DNA of 64,000 nucleotides from Sipunculus nudus. Lineage: Eukaryota; Annelida; Sipuncula; Golfingiida; Sipunculidae. Location: positions 50,662,624-50,726,623 of the forward strand of contig CM049308.1 of the NCBI GenBank assembly GCA_026874595.1, read 5' to 3'. The notes under the pieces were generated by a model, which was not told the DNA's origin, did no database searches, and worked only from the letters and a program-made list of their open reading frames with translations. The translations under genes and the position numbers were made by a program. Within the stretch, counting starts at the first letter, position 1, and each line of letters begins with the position of its first letter. Below, one piece after another: positions 18,342 through 27,540 of the stretch.

Positions 18342-18535
18342 TTTTATTTTGTACGCAATTGTTTATCATTTGTGTTTTAATTATTACAGCGTTAACTATT
18401 TTAGCCGGAGAGTATTGTACACCTGAACACCGGACTTATTGGGCCGGGATTTTATCGGCGTCTACGGGATACATGATGCCTACACCTAAACTAAAACGTA
18501 TAAAAAGAAACGGTGACGATGCTTCCTTTCAGTAA
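18248..18535 (+). CDS. Small single-span membrane protein, 95 aa
   Basis: The hydrophilic N-terminal 35 residues are followed by a clear membrane segment (IILFCTQLFIICVLIITALT), a short CTPEHRTYW segment, and a basic C terminus with PTPKLKRIKR. The start ATG has strong context (A at -3, G at +4) and is the first ATG after the intragenic TATA box. Small membrane proteins at this position next to the integrase are common in Polintons; the function (virion membrane or release) is not known to me. The first 94 bp overlap the chromodomain frame. Confidence 0.65.
   Translation: MAGISGKIQHMGSDKKEIETTETSSWCTKSIILFCTQLFIICVLIITALTILAGEYCTPEHRTYWAGILSASTGYMMPTPKLKRIKRNGDDASFQ
18499..18506 (+). promoter_or_regulatory. 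TATA box (TATAAAAA) inside the membrane protein gene
   Basis: Lies 41 bp before the ATG at 18540, which is the start chosen for the next gene, and 20 bp before the earlier in-frame ATG at 18519. Confidence 0.5.
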
Positions 18536-18539
18536 CACT

Positions 18540-19118
18540 ATGTTATTTAAACAAACAACCGGGACGGGATTCGGTGTACGTAAAGTCCGGAATTTAGCCG
18601 GTAATTTAGGTTCACCCGCCCGTATTAATTTAATGGAAACTGCTTTCGCTCAACCGGTACAAATTCAAAATCCTAAACAAAATTTCACTTCTCCGGAACC
18701 ATTACCCGTGCAAGGTAAAGGCGGAGAAGTACCTCTAGTGCCGGAAGATACTTTATTTTCTCCGGCGTACCGCGTACCTAAAACCCACGTGGATTTCGAA
18801 CGGTCCGGAATCGGGCCGTTGACCAGCAACCAATTGAGAGATGCGGCCATGTTTAATAATTTCAGAAGAAAAGCTTTAGACCCTAACGCCACGTACCTAC
18901 CTTACGACGATATGTTTAGATTACCGTACCGGCAAAACCAGCAACTCGACCAGTCCCCTTACGGGACAGAAGCTTCACCGGCGGAAATGTACGGGGCAGA
19001 ACCTGAAGGAATACCAGTCAGAGAATTGGAACGGGAAGAAGACGATGTAGTACCTATAAAAAGACCACGGTCCAACGGCGGAAGATATCGTAGTAAACGT
19101 GTTAAATTGTATTATTGA
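18540..19118 (+). CDS. Unrecognised about 192-aa virion-type protein
   Basis: Start at 18540 is chosen by TATA spacing; 18519 is an alternative that adds seven residues. The protein is rich in Pro, Asn and Arg with few hydrophobic stretches, contains acidic EREEDD, and ends in a basic tail (KRPRSNGGRYRSKRVK), which looks like a nuclear signal or DNA-contact tail. No family recognised. It lies between the membrane protein and a tiny basic gene and may correspond to adenovirus-like minor capsid or cement proteins; this is a guess from position and composition. Confidence 0.65.
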   Translation: MLFKQTTGTGFGVRKVRNLAGNLGSPARINLMETAFAQPVQIQNPKQNFTSPEPLPVQGKGGEVPLVPEDTLFSPAYRVPKTHVDFERSGIGPLTSNQLRDAAMFNNFRRKALDPNATYLPYDDMFRLPYRQNQQLDQSPYGTEASPAEMYGAEPEGIPVRELEREEDDVVPIKRPRSNGGRYRSKRVKLYY

Positions 19119-19124
19119 AAAAAG

Positions 19125-19132
19125 TATAAAAG
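19125..19132 (+). promoter_or_regulatory. TATA box (TATAAAAG)
   Basis: Lies 7 bp after the preceding stop. An ATG at 19139 is only 14 bp away; the ATG at 19172 is 47 bp away and has a better context. Confidence 0.65.
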
Positions 19133-19171
19133 GCCCTCATGTGCTTGTTTTGTTGTTTAGTCTTTTTTAGA

Positions 19172-19321
19172 ATGGCTAAGAGAAAGTATAAAAGCGCGAG
19201 AAAACTTACCCGTCCTACTAAAATCGGTAAAGATAAAACCGGTACTTTAAGGGATAAAGGGGTCATTACCATTCAAGGAAAACGTTGGTATACAGGTCCG
19301 ACATGGTATACTCAAAGATAA
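19172..19321 (+). CDS. Tiny basic protein, 49 aa
   Basis: Starts MAKRKYKSARK and is rich in Lys and Arg with a Gly/Thr-containing middle (GTLRDKGVITI). I prefer this ATG to the in-frame one at 19139, which would add a Cys/Phe-rich stretch and lies too close to the TATA box. By size and charge it is like adenoviral mu/pX peptides, which condense DNA; this is analogy, not homology. Its last bases overlap the next ORF. Confidence 0.6.
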   Translation: MAKRKYKSARKLTRPTKIGKDKTGTLRDKGVITIQGKRWYTGPTWYTQR

Positions 19322-19779
19322 AAAAATTTCAAAAACAATGTAAACGGAAAATAAAAAATAAAGGGAAAAAAGCTATTAAACAATTAACCCGTACTAAAAA
19401 ACAATTAAATAAAGAAGCCCGCAGTTGTTACGGAACAAACGAACCACGGCCTGAATGGTTTAATAAAATCATGAACAGGCTAGGTGGAGGAACGGGAGGT
19501 GGTGACCGGGGAAATTATAAAAATATCAGACCTCCTCCTGAAGCTGTCCAACAAGAAAAATGGTTACAACGAAAAGATCCTAGATTCGCCCAGCAACAAC
19601 AATTACAACCTTACAGGGGTACCATAGGTGATGAAAACGAACCCCAATGGGAAACCGCGCCGACAGAATCGTCTTTATTAATGACACCTCGGGTACGGAC
19701 ACCCGTCATGACCCGTGAACGCGAACAATTACCCCAATACGATACCCAAAATGGATATTACGATATCACCCCTCGGTAA
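19303..19779 (+). CDS. Unrecognised about 158-aa protein, basic N terminus
   Basis: The first ATG in this frame is 19303, which overlaps the last 19 bp of the tiny basic gene. The N-terminal 45 residues are strongly basic (KKFQKQCKRKIKNKGKK). A Gly-rich linker and Gln/Pro-rich segment follow, and the C terminus is rich in Thr, Arg and Tyr. Possibly a virion core or scaffold protein. Because its start lies inside the upstream gene it would need leaky scanning or reinitiation from the same transcript. Confidence 0.6.
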   Translation: MVYSKIKKFQKQCKRKIKNKGKKAIKQLTRTKKQLNKEARSCYGTNEPRPEWFNKIMNRLGGGTGGGDRGNYKNIRPPPEAVQQEKWLQRKDPRFAQQQQLQPYRGTIGDENEPQWETAPTESSLLMTPRVRTPVMTREREQLPQYDTQNGYYDITPR

Positions 19780-19787
19780 TAAAAAAG

Positions 19788-19795
19788 TATAAATA
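19788..19795 (+). promoter_or_regulatory. TATA box (TATAAATA)
   Basis: Lies 8 bp after the preceding stop and 46 bp before the ATG at 19834. Confidence 0.65.
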
Positions 19796-19833
19796 GCCAC
19801 GATAATTATTTTTTATTTTTATAATCATTCATC

Positions 19834-20394
19834 ATGGCACCTAAAAAACCACCCAAATCTCCTAAAGAAAAGAAACCTAAAAATAAAGGTGGGCGCAAAC
19901 CTAAAGCAGAATCAGAATTAACTCGACCTCGGGGCAGGCCATTAAAACTAAGAGATTTACCTTCTCCTGCCCGCCCTGTACATTCTGTGGAATTAAAATC
20001 CTTATTGACCGGAAAGAAAAAAACTGTAACCATACCCCCACCACCTCAAACAGCACCTCCACTTCCTCAAAATGTATCTTTACAAACAAAATCCCCTATG
20101 CTGTTCAATAGACCTTTAGACGATTACCTGCATAAAAGTACTGTGACTACCGATTACAGCGATATAACTGATTTTTTAAATTTCGCTAGCGGCTCTCCCG
20201 CTAAACCGTCTCCTGTTAAAACGACTTCTTCTGCGGTATTGTACCGGACGTTAGGCCGTGTCCCCGGTAAACCCTTACCGGCACCTACTCCTCCGCCTTC
20301 TGCCCCTCCTGCACCTCCTCCTACACCGGTAACTTTTGCGAGATTTTCACCCGTACAACAAAAAATAAAGGTGGACCTTTTAAATCAAAATTAA
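19834..20394 (+). CDS. AT-hook-containing Pro-rich protein, 186 aa
   Basis: Near residues 30-36 it contains PRGRP, the core of an AT-hook, and just before it a GGRKPK segment, both preceded by a Lys/Pro-rich start. AT-hooks bind the minor groove of AT-rich DNA, which suits the AT-rich provirus. The rest is Pro-rich with a short helical region (YSDITDFLNFA). It probably is a DNA-associated virion or regulatory protein. Intact, with strong initiation context. Confidence 0.65.
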   Translation: MAPKKPPKSPKEKKPKNKGGRKPKAESELTRPRGRPLKLRDLPSPARPVHSVELKSLLTGKKKTVTIPPPPQTAPPLPQNVSLQTKSPMLFNRPLDDYLHKSTVTTDYSDITDFLNFASGSPAKPSPVKTTSSAVLYRTLGRVPGKPLPAPTPPPSAPPAPPPTPVTFARFSPVQQKIKVDLLNQN

Positions 20395-20416
20395 GTTTAA
20401 AAAAAAGAAAGTAGCT

Positions 20417-21676
20417 ATGAATACACCCGCACCCGTGCCCGCTCAAGCTTCCGGGACCATGCATGCGGCTATGGGAAACGTTAGAATCACCGCTAAAGGT
20501 GTACGTACTCTAGTCCCTAAAACCGGTAAAAGTAAAGGACCGAGTATAACTCAACGAGTTTTAGCAGAAATTATGACTGAAGAAGATATGCAAGCTCCTA
20601 CCCCACAACTGATTGCTAAACCCGCTACACCTAAACCGGTTAAAAAACCCAAATTAGCTACGGAAGAAAATGTGCGAGTAGTACGCCCTGCTCCCAAAAC
20701 CATTACCGCTCGCCCTCCCATGACTAAAATGTACAAAATACAGGTGGGAGGGGAAAGACCGATCTCTTCGGTTTTACCTCCACCCCCCATCCCCGTCGCC
20801 CCGCCATGGCTAAGCACCGTATACGGTGTCAATGGTGGTAGCGGGGGCGGTGGTGGAGGTATGGGGAGTGGTAGTGGCGGTGTTGGAAATCAACAAATTC
20901 ATCGACCTACAGCTCAAAAAAGTCAAATCGTTCAAACAGATCCTGTCGTAGCAACCGTACAAACAACAGGAATGCAAACTTTAATTCCGAGTACTTCAGA
21001 TGCCACTACACAAATCATCGCACCGGTTTCCCGTGAAATAGAAACACAAACTTCTCCCGTAGAAATGGAAACGGCAGAAACTCAAACTACCGGTCCTGAA
21101 ACACAAACTATCGGTACGCAAATAGGTCCGGGCTTAAATTTACCTCCGGCAAACGCTTATGTTTTTTCTAGAGATATCCGAGAAAATTTCCGTAAACATA
21201 AAGCTATTTTACAACATATGGGTACACAACCGAAATTATTTTTAACGGGACAATTACGGCGAGATACGTTTGGAAAAAGCCCGGAAGAATTTATTATTTT
21301 ATTAGCTTTAGCTTTAGCCGTGACTGAAGAATCTTTAATGTGTATTCGCGAAGAACAAAATAAAAATACGTTTTGGTCGTTCGTACGATCAAAAGCAAAT
21401 ACTAGTCCTTATTACATAATTAACCGAGGATTAGGACAAATCATGCACCAGCATACGGGACAACCGGAACAAGCTATTCAAAACATGAGCCGTAGAATCC
21501 CGCAATGGGCCAGTCATACCTTAAACGTCGCCAGGGAATGTTTAGAGAATCCTAGCGGTCGGGTTTGGTACATGCGTTTGATTTTAGAAAGTGCTGACGA
21601 TGCGGTATTAAACGATCTTTTACTGGTAGCTATTCGATACTTTACGGCGATCATGGATGACCTCCAAACTATATAA
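20417..21676 (+). CDS. Unrecognised 419-aa protein with repeated TQT motifs
   Basis: The first 140 residues are Lys/Pro-rich and disordered-looking, followed by a Gly-rich stretch. Between about 175 and 240 are several TQT-type motifs (ETQTSP, ETQTTG, ETQTIG and related VQT copies), which match the core of dynein light chain LC8-binding sites. The C-terminal 180 residues look globular and helical (IRENFRKHKAILQHMG onward). A multivalent LC8-binding region could connect particles to microtubule transport or organise dimers; this is inference. The gene immediately precedes the major capsid gene, and its stop codon is part of the capsid TATA box. Confidence 0.7.
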   Translation: MNTPAPVPAQASGTMHAAMGNVRITAKGVRTLVPKTGKSKGPSITQRVLAEIMTEEDMQAPTPQLIAKPATPKPVKKPKLATEENVRVVRPAPKTITARPPMTKMYKIQVGGERPISSVLPPPPIPVAPPWLSTVYGVNGGSGGGGGGMGSGSGGVGNQQIHRPTAQKSQIVQTDPVVATVQTTGMQTLIPSTSDATTQIIAPVSREIETQTSPVEMETAETQTTGPETQTIGTQIGPGLNLPPANAYVFSRDIRENFRKHKAILQHMGTQPKLFLTGQLRRDTFGKSPEEFIILLALALAVTEESLMCIREEQNKNTFWSFVRSKANTSPYYIINRGLGQIMHQHTGQPEQAIQNMSRRIPQWASHTLNVARECLENPSGRVWYMRLILESADDAVLNDLLLVAIRYFTAIMDDLQTI

Positions 21677-21679
21677 AAG
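21670..21679 (+). promoter_or_regulatory. TATA box (TATATAAAAG) of major capsid gene 1, overlapping a stop codon
   Basis: The TAA at 21674-21676 ends the preceding gene. The ATAAAAG core begins 41 bp before the capsid ATG at 21713. Confidence 0.75.
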
Positions 21680-21712
21680 GGGAACGGCATACGTCTTTTA
21701 CCACACATCGCC

Positions 21713-23312
21713 ATGGTAGACGCCTCGACAGATATCGTCCAGCAAACAGCTCTGTTTGCTGGCGGTATGAAACAAGATTCTATCAGTCAAGGACGGTGGG
21801 TGAAAACCGATCCTTTGACTCCTTCATACAAAACAGGGGGGCCGGTTAATTTTTTTATCAGAGGAAACAGTCACGAATATATCGATTTAACTAATACTAT
21901 GATGGTAATTAAAATGGGGATTTTTACCGCAGACGGTTACCCGTGTCAAAAAGTCACGGATGAATTTATTTCTCCAATTAATAATATCATACACAGTATA
22001 TGGCGGCAAATTAATATTAAACTTAACGGGACGGAATTGAATACGCAAGATAACATGTACCCGTACCGGGCTTATTTAGATAATTTATTAGGGTACAGTC
22101 AAGAATACAAAGAAACGTGTTTATCGGCAATGACAGGGTGGTATAAGGATACGGCCGGTAAATTTAATGAATTGCCCAACGCCATGACCGGCGGCAGCGG
22201 CAAAGATTACTCGATCAGCGAGGCCGAGAGGCCAGCACAAATGGGGGACGGACGACGGGGGAGGATGCACGAGCTACCCGAAATACACATTCGACCAGGA
22301 GGCGGCCACCGGCACGCAGGCCGGGGGAGAAGTCTATAGAACTTATTTGATCCCGAGCATTAATGGCATGATCGGTTTAACCAAACAAGCGAAATTAAAA
22401 GAATCAATAATACTAGCATGTATGAATAAGAATTACGGAATGATGAATAGATTTTTACAATTTTTCCCGAATAACGCATTACCCACAAAAGATAAAGGAA
22501 CAAATCCTGAACGGTCGAAATACATTACGTTTAAAGCCCCTATTCATTGCGATTTCACGGGTCAAAATAAACTGATAGTTAATGGTATTGATGTCGGGAT
22601 CGAATTCGATTTTACCGGATCATCGGAATTTCCTATTATGCAATATGCCGGGAAAAATAACCAATTGAAAGTTATGAGTATGTATTTAGAAGTAAGAAAA
22701 GTTACACCGTCAAAACGATTTGCCGATGCGGTGAATCAAAATCTCGCTAGGAATATGCCTATCCGTTGGCCGTTAAAACATTCGTTTTTGCGCACGTACG
22801 ATCTACCGGTGAACGGGACACAAGCATCTTTACCCAATATGTTACAAGGACAAATGCCTAGAAGAATGGTTTTTGGATTTGTAGAAAGTAGAGCCTTTGC
22901 TGGTGACGAAACGAAAAACCCGTTTGAATTAAAAAATCTAAATGTTAATAAACTCCAAGTCCATATGAACGGACATCCCGTCCCCACTTACCCTTATGAA
23001 CCGAAATGGGATAAAGACTGGAAACGGGAATACATTGATTTTCTGAACGGTGTAGGAGTCGTGAGAGGCGGTCTAGGTGTAGATATCACGTACCAAGAAT
23101 TTAAAAAAGGATACACGCTATTCGCTACAGATTTCTCCCCTACATTAACTTCCGATGAAAAATACGTCCAAGATCCGACAGTCGGTGTCTTGAGAATGGA
23201 TTTAGGATTCGATAATGTCATCTCTACACAACATATAGTTATAGTATATTATGAAATGGACGGGGAAGTAACCATGGGTAATTCACGGGAAGTATTGAAA
23301 TCATACACTTAG
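21713..23312 (+). pseudogene. mcp1: Major capsid protein gene 1, frameshifted in its variable loop
   Basis: Similar along its whole length to the intact capsid gene 2 (shared openings MVDA...DIVQ.TA.FAGG.KQDSIS.GRWV, and LNRFLQFFP-type, PLHT/PIHC and QMPRRM segments), and fits the double-jelly-roll Polinton capsid family. It is in two ORFs (21713-22339 and 22347-23312). The break lies within a GC-rich segment (22179-22328) that matches the cassette array at the right end. Compared with the cassettes about 28 bases are missing after the ISEAE codons, which changes frame. Downstream the correct frame continues to the normal C terminus. The protein forms the pseudo-hexameric capsomers; the GC-rich part is probably an exposed loop. 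Confidence 0.9.
22179..22328 (+). repeat. GC-rich variable-loop segment in capsid gene 1 (recipient site)
   Basis: Begins ACGCCATGACCGGC and ends at CACGCAGGCCGGGGGA. These flanks and the internal block from AAATGGGGGACGG to the TTCGACCAG region are shared with the inverted cassettes at 33586-34176. The rest of the gene is AT-rich, so the segment stands out by composition. It has lost about 28 bases relative to the cassettes. Confidence 0.85.
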
Positions 23313-23319
23313 AAAAACC

Positions 23320-23327
23320 TATAAAAG
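23320..23327 (+). promoter_or_regulatory. TATA box (TATAAAAG) of major capsid gene 2
   Basis: Lies 7 bp after the stop of capsid gene 1 and 41 bp before the ATG at 23361, the same distance as for gene 1. Confidence 0.75.
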
Positions 23328-23360
23328 GCAAGGAATTCAAATTTTAATTCACAGTCCGCC

Positions 23361-25073
23361 ATGGTGGACGCGGCGGGGGACATAGTCCAGAACACGGCTT
23401 TTTTTGCCGGGGGTACAAAACAAGATTCGATTTCTAAAGGGCGATGGGTAAAAAAGAAACCCGTTACGGCTTCGTATAAAACGGGTGGGCCGGTAGAATT
23501 TGTAATTGAAGGTAACGACACGGAATATATCGATTTGGGCAATACGACATTAGTTTTAAAATTAGGAATATTTACTCCCCAAGGTTACCCGTGTCAAAAA
23601 TGGCTCAAAGATTTCGTTTCTCCCGTTAATAACATCGCACACAGTTTATGGAAACAAGTCCGTTTAGAAATAAACGGGGTAGAAGTCAATACGTTGGATA
23701 ATATGTACGCGTACCGTGCTTACATGGAAAATTTATTTTCCTATAATGCGGAATTTAAACGTAGTATTTTATCACAAATGACAGGTTGGTATAACGATAC
23801 ACCGGGTAAATTTAATGCTTTGCCGGATGATACAAATTTCAAAACTAAAAATACTCATTGGGAAGAAACCATAAAAGGTGAAAAAAATAATGATACAAAC
23901 AGTAGTCATAAAGATTTATACGCCTGGTCTCGAACCGCGTCTGACAAAAAAAAAGCCTGTAAAACAGGTAGTAACAAGGAAAACAACAACAAAATAGATT
24001 GTAGTGACTGGCGACCTTATGTAAAAGTTTTCTTTAGTAAAGAAACATCCGATTCCGTTTTATCTAAAGTATACATAGTTCCTACCGATCAAGGTCTAAT
24101 TGGTTTAGGAAAAAAAAATGATAAAGCTAATAATTCTATTTTAACTGCTTCCTTGGATAAAAATTACGGAATACTAAATAGATTTTTACAATTTTTTCCC
24201 GAAAATGACCCGTTCTGTGAAAATTCCGAAATCTCACAAGAAATCACATTCAAAACACCTTTGCATACAGATATCACACGTCAAAATAAATTCATACCAA
24301 ATAATGTAGACATAAAATTTATTTTCGATATGAATCACAATTACGAATTTTATGTTATGCAAGATGGAAAAACAACTGGTAAAACTGCACAATCAGGTAT
24401 ATTAAAAATAACTGATATGTACATGGAAGTAAGACGAGTTACTCCCACAGAAGGATTTAAAAATGCAGTCGAACAAAATTTAAGTCAAGGCTTACCTGTA
24501 CGTTATCCTGTAAAACATGCATTTTTACGAACATATGATATACCCACACAAGCAAAAGAAGCCAACATGATGAATTTACTAAACGGGCAAATGCCTCGAA
24601 GAATGATCTTTTGTTTTGTAAAAAGTTCGGCTTTCAAAGGACAAGATAAAGAAAACCCTTTTGAATTTCTTAATTTAGATACCAATAAAGTCCAAGTATA
24701 CATGAACAATTACCCCGTTCCAGCTTATCCTTTTGAACCCGATTGGAATACAAATTGGAAAAACATATTCATAGATTCATTAAACACATTAGGCATCGTC
24801 AGAGGTTCATTAGGCATAGGTATTGATTACCAAGCATACAGAAAAGGCTATACATTTTACACAGCGGATTTTTCACCCCTATTAGCCTCTGATGAAAAAT
24901 ATGTCCAAGACCCTACAGTTGGTGTTATCCGTATGGAATTAGGTTTTAAAGAAGCATTAGGAACCGATCAATACATGATGTTAACTTATTACGAAATGGA
25001 CGGTGAAATCACCATAAACGTTGACCCTAACGATGAAAATAAAAAACGCCAAATCCTAAAAACTTTTGTATAA
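23361..25073 (+). CDS. mcp2: Major capsid protein 2, double jelly-roll type
   Basis: Intact 570-aa paralogue of capsid gene 1, adjacent and in tandem. Shared features include KQDSIS.GRWV, YIDL.NT..V.K.GIFT, YGI.NRFLQFFP, FLRTYD and QMPRRM segments and a common C terminus (YYEMDGE). At the position of the GC-rich cassette in gene 1 it has an AT-rich Lys/Asn/Asp/Ser-rich insert of about 60 residues around HKDLYAW, which weakly resembles CKDLHKW of the cassettes. Gene duplication followed by divergence in this loop is likely. It would be the functional capsid gene of this copy. Confidence 0.93.
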   Translation: MVDAAGDIVQNTAFFAGGTKQDSISKGRWVKKKPVTASYKTGGPVEFVIEGNDTEYIDLGNTTLVLKLGIFTPQGYPCQKWLKDFVSPVNNIAHSLWKQVRLEINGVEVNTLDNMYAYRAYMENLFSYNAEFKRSILSQMTGWYNDTPGKFNALPDDTNFKTKNTHWEETIKGEKNNDTNSSHKDLYAWSRTASDKKKACKTGSNKENNNKIDCSDWRPYVKVFFSKETSDSVLSKVYIVPTDQGLIGLGKKNDKANNSILTASLDKNYGILNRFLQFFPENDPFCENSEISQEITFKTPLHTDITRQNKFIPNNVDIKFIFDMNHNYEFYVMQDGKTTGKTAQSGILKITDMYMEVRRVTPTEGFKNAVEQNLSQGLPVRYPVKHAFLRTYDIPTQAKEANMMNLLNGQMPRRMIFCFVKSSAFKGQDKENPFEFLNLDTNKVQVYMNNYPVPAYPFEPDWNTNWKNIFIDSLNTLGIVRGSLGIGIDYQAYRKGYTFYTADFSPLLASDEKYVQDPTVGVIRMELGFKEALGTDQYMMLTYYEMDGEITINVDPNDENKKRQILKTFV

Positions 25074-25208
25074 TGCTTCGTTGCTACAATATACTTTGTT
25101 AATGTCTTACTTATTACTACTGCTTTTACACTATATTTTTTTTCTTAATGCCTAATGCTTGTATCACTACTTTCTTCTTCCTTTTTGAATATTTTTTGTC
25201 TTGAATAT

Positions 25209-27338
25209 TTATACGGCATAGTACGCATTAGCATTCTCGTTCTCAAAATCAGAGTCCTCATCAAAATCTTCTTCCGACGTAGTTTCATCCAAAAAATCGA
25301 AATCATCACTTTCTCTGTATTCTAACTGCACGTCACTTTGGTCCACAGCTTCTATTTTAATCAACATTTTCTCGGGTTTTTCGCAATCAGGATTCGCCAC
25401 ATTTTTCCAAAAAACCCCGCATTGTGACACGTTAATTAATTCTCCCGTTTTCTTTTTGAATTGTTCAAATTTATTGTAAGTCCCGTCGGTGGATCTCACC
25501 ATCACGTGATAATTCATATCTTCTTCTGTGTGTTTGAAACCGGGTTGGGGGTACACGAACGAATACGGTCCGGAACTTCTCGCGGCCCATACTCTTTCCC
25601 CGCACTGTAGTTTGCACCATAACCAAGCGGCTTCTTTCTCCACGTACATTTGCAAGAGAATAGTTTGTGTCGCTTCAGGTCCCATGTACCATGTCATCAT
25701 TGATTTCATATCTTTGAAATCTGCCGGTAATTTCGCCATGGCGAAACTTTGTAACGACGGGGGTTCTTGTCTCCATTTAGGTTCGGGTCCTAAATTCACT
25801 TTAGTCAATTCCGGCGGGGCGACGTCTCCGAACATCACGAGTTTCCCGCTACGTAGCAGCAATTGGTTGAATGCCACGGAATGTATTTCTTGTGTTTCTT
25901 TGTAATACTCGTTCATCAACCGCCATAATTCCGGTACGGAAATATCCACGGGGCGTACTTTTTCTTTCATTCCCGTGACCTTGACTTTCTTGTGGAGGTA
26001 CTTGGTACAGATACTCCCGTACAAACACGACATGTATTCATCTTCTTTCATTTCAGGAACGTATTCTACCATTTCAGGCGTGACAAAACACATGTGCCCT
26101 AACCACGTGTTGTATGCGTACCGAGGTACGGGCAAAGTCTCCGGCACATCCGGGATCACTTGCGATACGATTAACACTCTTCTATTCCGTTCGAAATTCA
26201 CAAACATAAAATCCACGTGTGAAGGGTTACCATACGTCATGTAGTTGGTATGCCACGTCTGCCAGAAATTGGGTGGGCTTTCTTTAGCGCGAGCCATCCT
26301 TTTCAAGTACACGTCTCCAGAAAATATAGATTTCATCATAACATCCAATTGTTCGCGGGGTACAAACTGTGTATCTCGCATAATCTTCTCCACTTCCGGT
26401 GACATTTCATCTTTATCTGACAAATTTAATTTCAAACAATGTGTAGCATCCGTTAAACTAAACGGTGTCCCCCGCATCATTTTCTGAAACTGGAACGGTG
26501 TGACGTTCGGTGAATGTCCCAGTAATAAGCTGACGACTTTCGCCATATTGTTATAGCATGTCGTACAAATGCTCCATATCCCATAAACGGGGAAACGCAC
26601 CGCTAAATTTTCTTCCTGGCTCATCAAACGTACTTGACACATGATATCCGCCACGTTCTCGCACTGTGCTCCTTCTCCTTCACTTTCACAGAAAAAATAC
26701 CGTATCCAATCACTGGCATAGGTAACGGTATTATGCCCGAACCGTTCTTCAAAAATATCGCCTTTCGGTTTATTGTGTTTATAAACCACATGTTTCCACA
26801 TATCTCTGTAAAATGTATCCACACATTCTTGCCGTTTTTTCAAAGTCTCTTCTGTCATATCTTCAGGATCCAATAAATCAGCGACTTCTTTCGTCAGATA
26901 TTTACGCGTATCACAAACTCTGTAGCGCATATAGTCGCTGATGACTAATCCCAATACGGGAGTCAATTCCCCGCAATCAGGACATACAGTCCGGTAATTA
27001 TCTTCGTCAATATGCACCAATCTGTTCACGACACACGCATTACACGCCGCCGTATAACACCCGGTCAATACATTAGCTCTTCTAGACCGGCAAATCAAAC
27101 AAATGTTCTTGGTAGTGAACACGTACTTTTCATTTTCTTCTGCACTACCTTCACGTATTTTCATCCGGCGGTAAAATTTACGAGCAGGAGGAATACTTTG
27201 CCTGTTAAAGTATTTAGTTGATTTCATGTGGTAAGGTTTCTCCATATGTTCTTTCCTCAATCCTCTGTATGGTGTATCAGTCCATATATTACTTAACATC
27301 CCACTCCATATTTCTGCTTTATGATTGTTTCGCCACAT
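25209..27338 (-). CDS. Unrecognised 709-aa protein with RING-like zinc-binding region
   Basis: An N-terminal cysteine cluster (C80, C83, C94, C99, C102, H109, C119, C122) has the spacing CLIC...C....C..C......H...CPDC, close to a RING or related treble-clef finger. The rest is a large globular region with additional CxxC-type pairs and a strongly acidic C-terminal tail (about 670-700). A ubiquitin-ligase-type or nucleic-acid-binding regulator is possible. It diverges from the PC4-like gene across a promoter block nearly identical to that of the polymerase, so it is probably expressed early. Intact frame. Confidence 0.75.
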   Translation of the reverse strand: MWRNNHKAEIWSGMLSNIWTDTPYRGLRKEHMEKPYHMKSTKYFNRQSIPPARKFYRRMKIREGSAEENEKYVFTTKNICLICRSRRANVLTGCYTAACNACVVNRLVHIDEDNYRTVCPDCGELTPVLGLVISDYMRYRVCDTRKYLTKEVADLLDPEDMTEETLKKRQECVDTFYRDMWKHVVYKHNKPKGDIFEERFGHNTVTYASDWIRYFFCESEGEGAQCENVADIMCQVRLMSQEENLAVRFPVYGIWSICTTCYNNMAKVVSLLLGHSPNVTPFQFQKMMRGTPFSLTDATHCLKLNLSDKDEMSPEVEKIMRDTQFVPREQLDVMMKSIFSGDVYLKRMARAKESPPNFWQTWHTNYMTYGNPSHVDFMFVNFERNRRVLIVSQVIPDVPETLPVPRYAYNTWLGHMCFVTPEMVEYVPEMKEDEYMSCLYGSICTKYLHKKVKVTGMKEKVRPVDISVPELWRLMNEYYKETQEIHSVAFNQLLLRSGKLVMFGDVAPPELTKVNLGPEPKWRQEPPSLQSFAMAKLPADFKDMKSMMTWYMGPEATQTILLQMYVEKEAAWLWCKLQCGERVWAARSSGPYSFVYPQPGFKHTEEDMNYHVMVRSTDGTYNKFEQFKKKTGELINVSQCGVFWKNVANPDCEKPEKMLIKIEAVDQSDVQLEYRESDDFDFLDETTSEEDFDEDSDFENENANAYYAV

Positions 27339-27374
27339 GTTGGATTTTTTTAATTTTCCTATATTAAAACTCGC

Positions 27375-27505
27375 ATTTATAAAGCCCTAGACGAGTCCAT
27401 TATTAAAATCTGTCAACTATTTCCGGTACGCGACTTGGATCTGGCCGGGTTCCAAGACCTGAACTCGGTTTGCGTACGGCGCTTCCGGTCCGCCCCCTAT
27501 ATTAG
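27375..27505. promoter_or_regulatory. Bidirectional early promoter block 2
   Basis: Positions 27412-27490 are the reverse complement of 5021-5099 with only about one visible difference inside the core (GACCT for GAGCT). A minus-strand TATAAAT lies about 42 bp before the ATG at 27338, and a plus-strand TATATTAG lies about 43 bp before the ATG at 27541. ACTTCCGG-type ETS cores occur at both ends of the block. Confidence 0.8.
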
Positions 27506-27540
27506 AATGAGCCCGTCCTAAATCGGTACCAGTCGTCACC

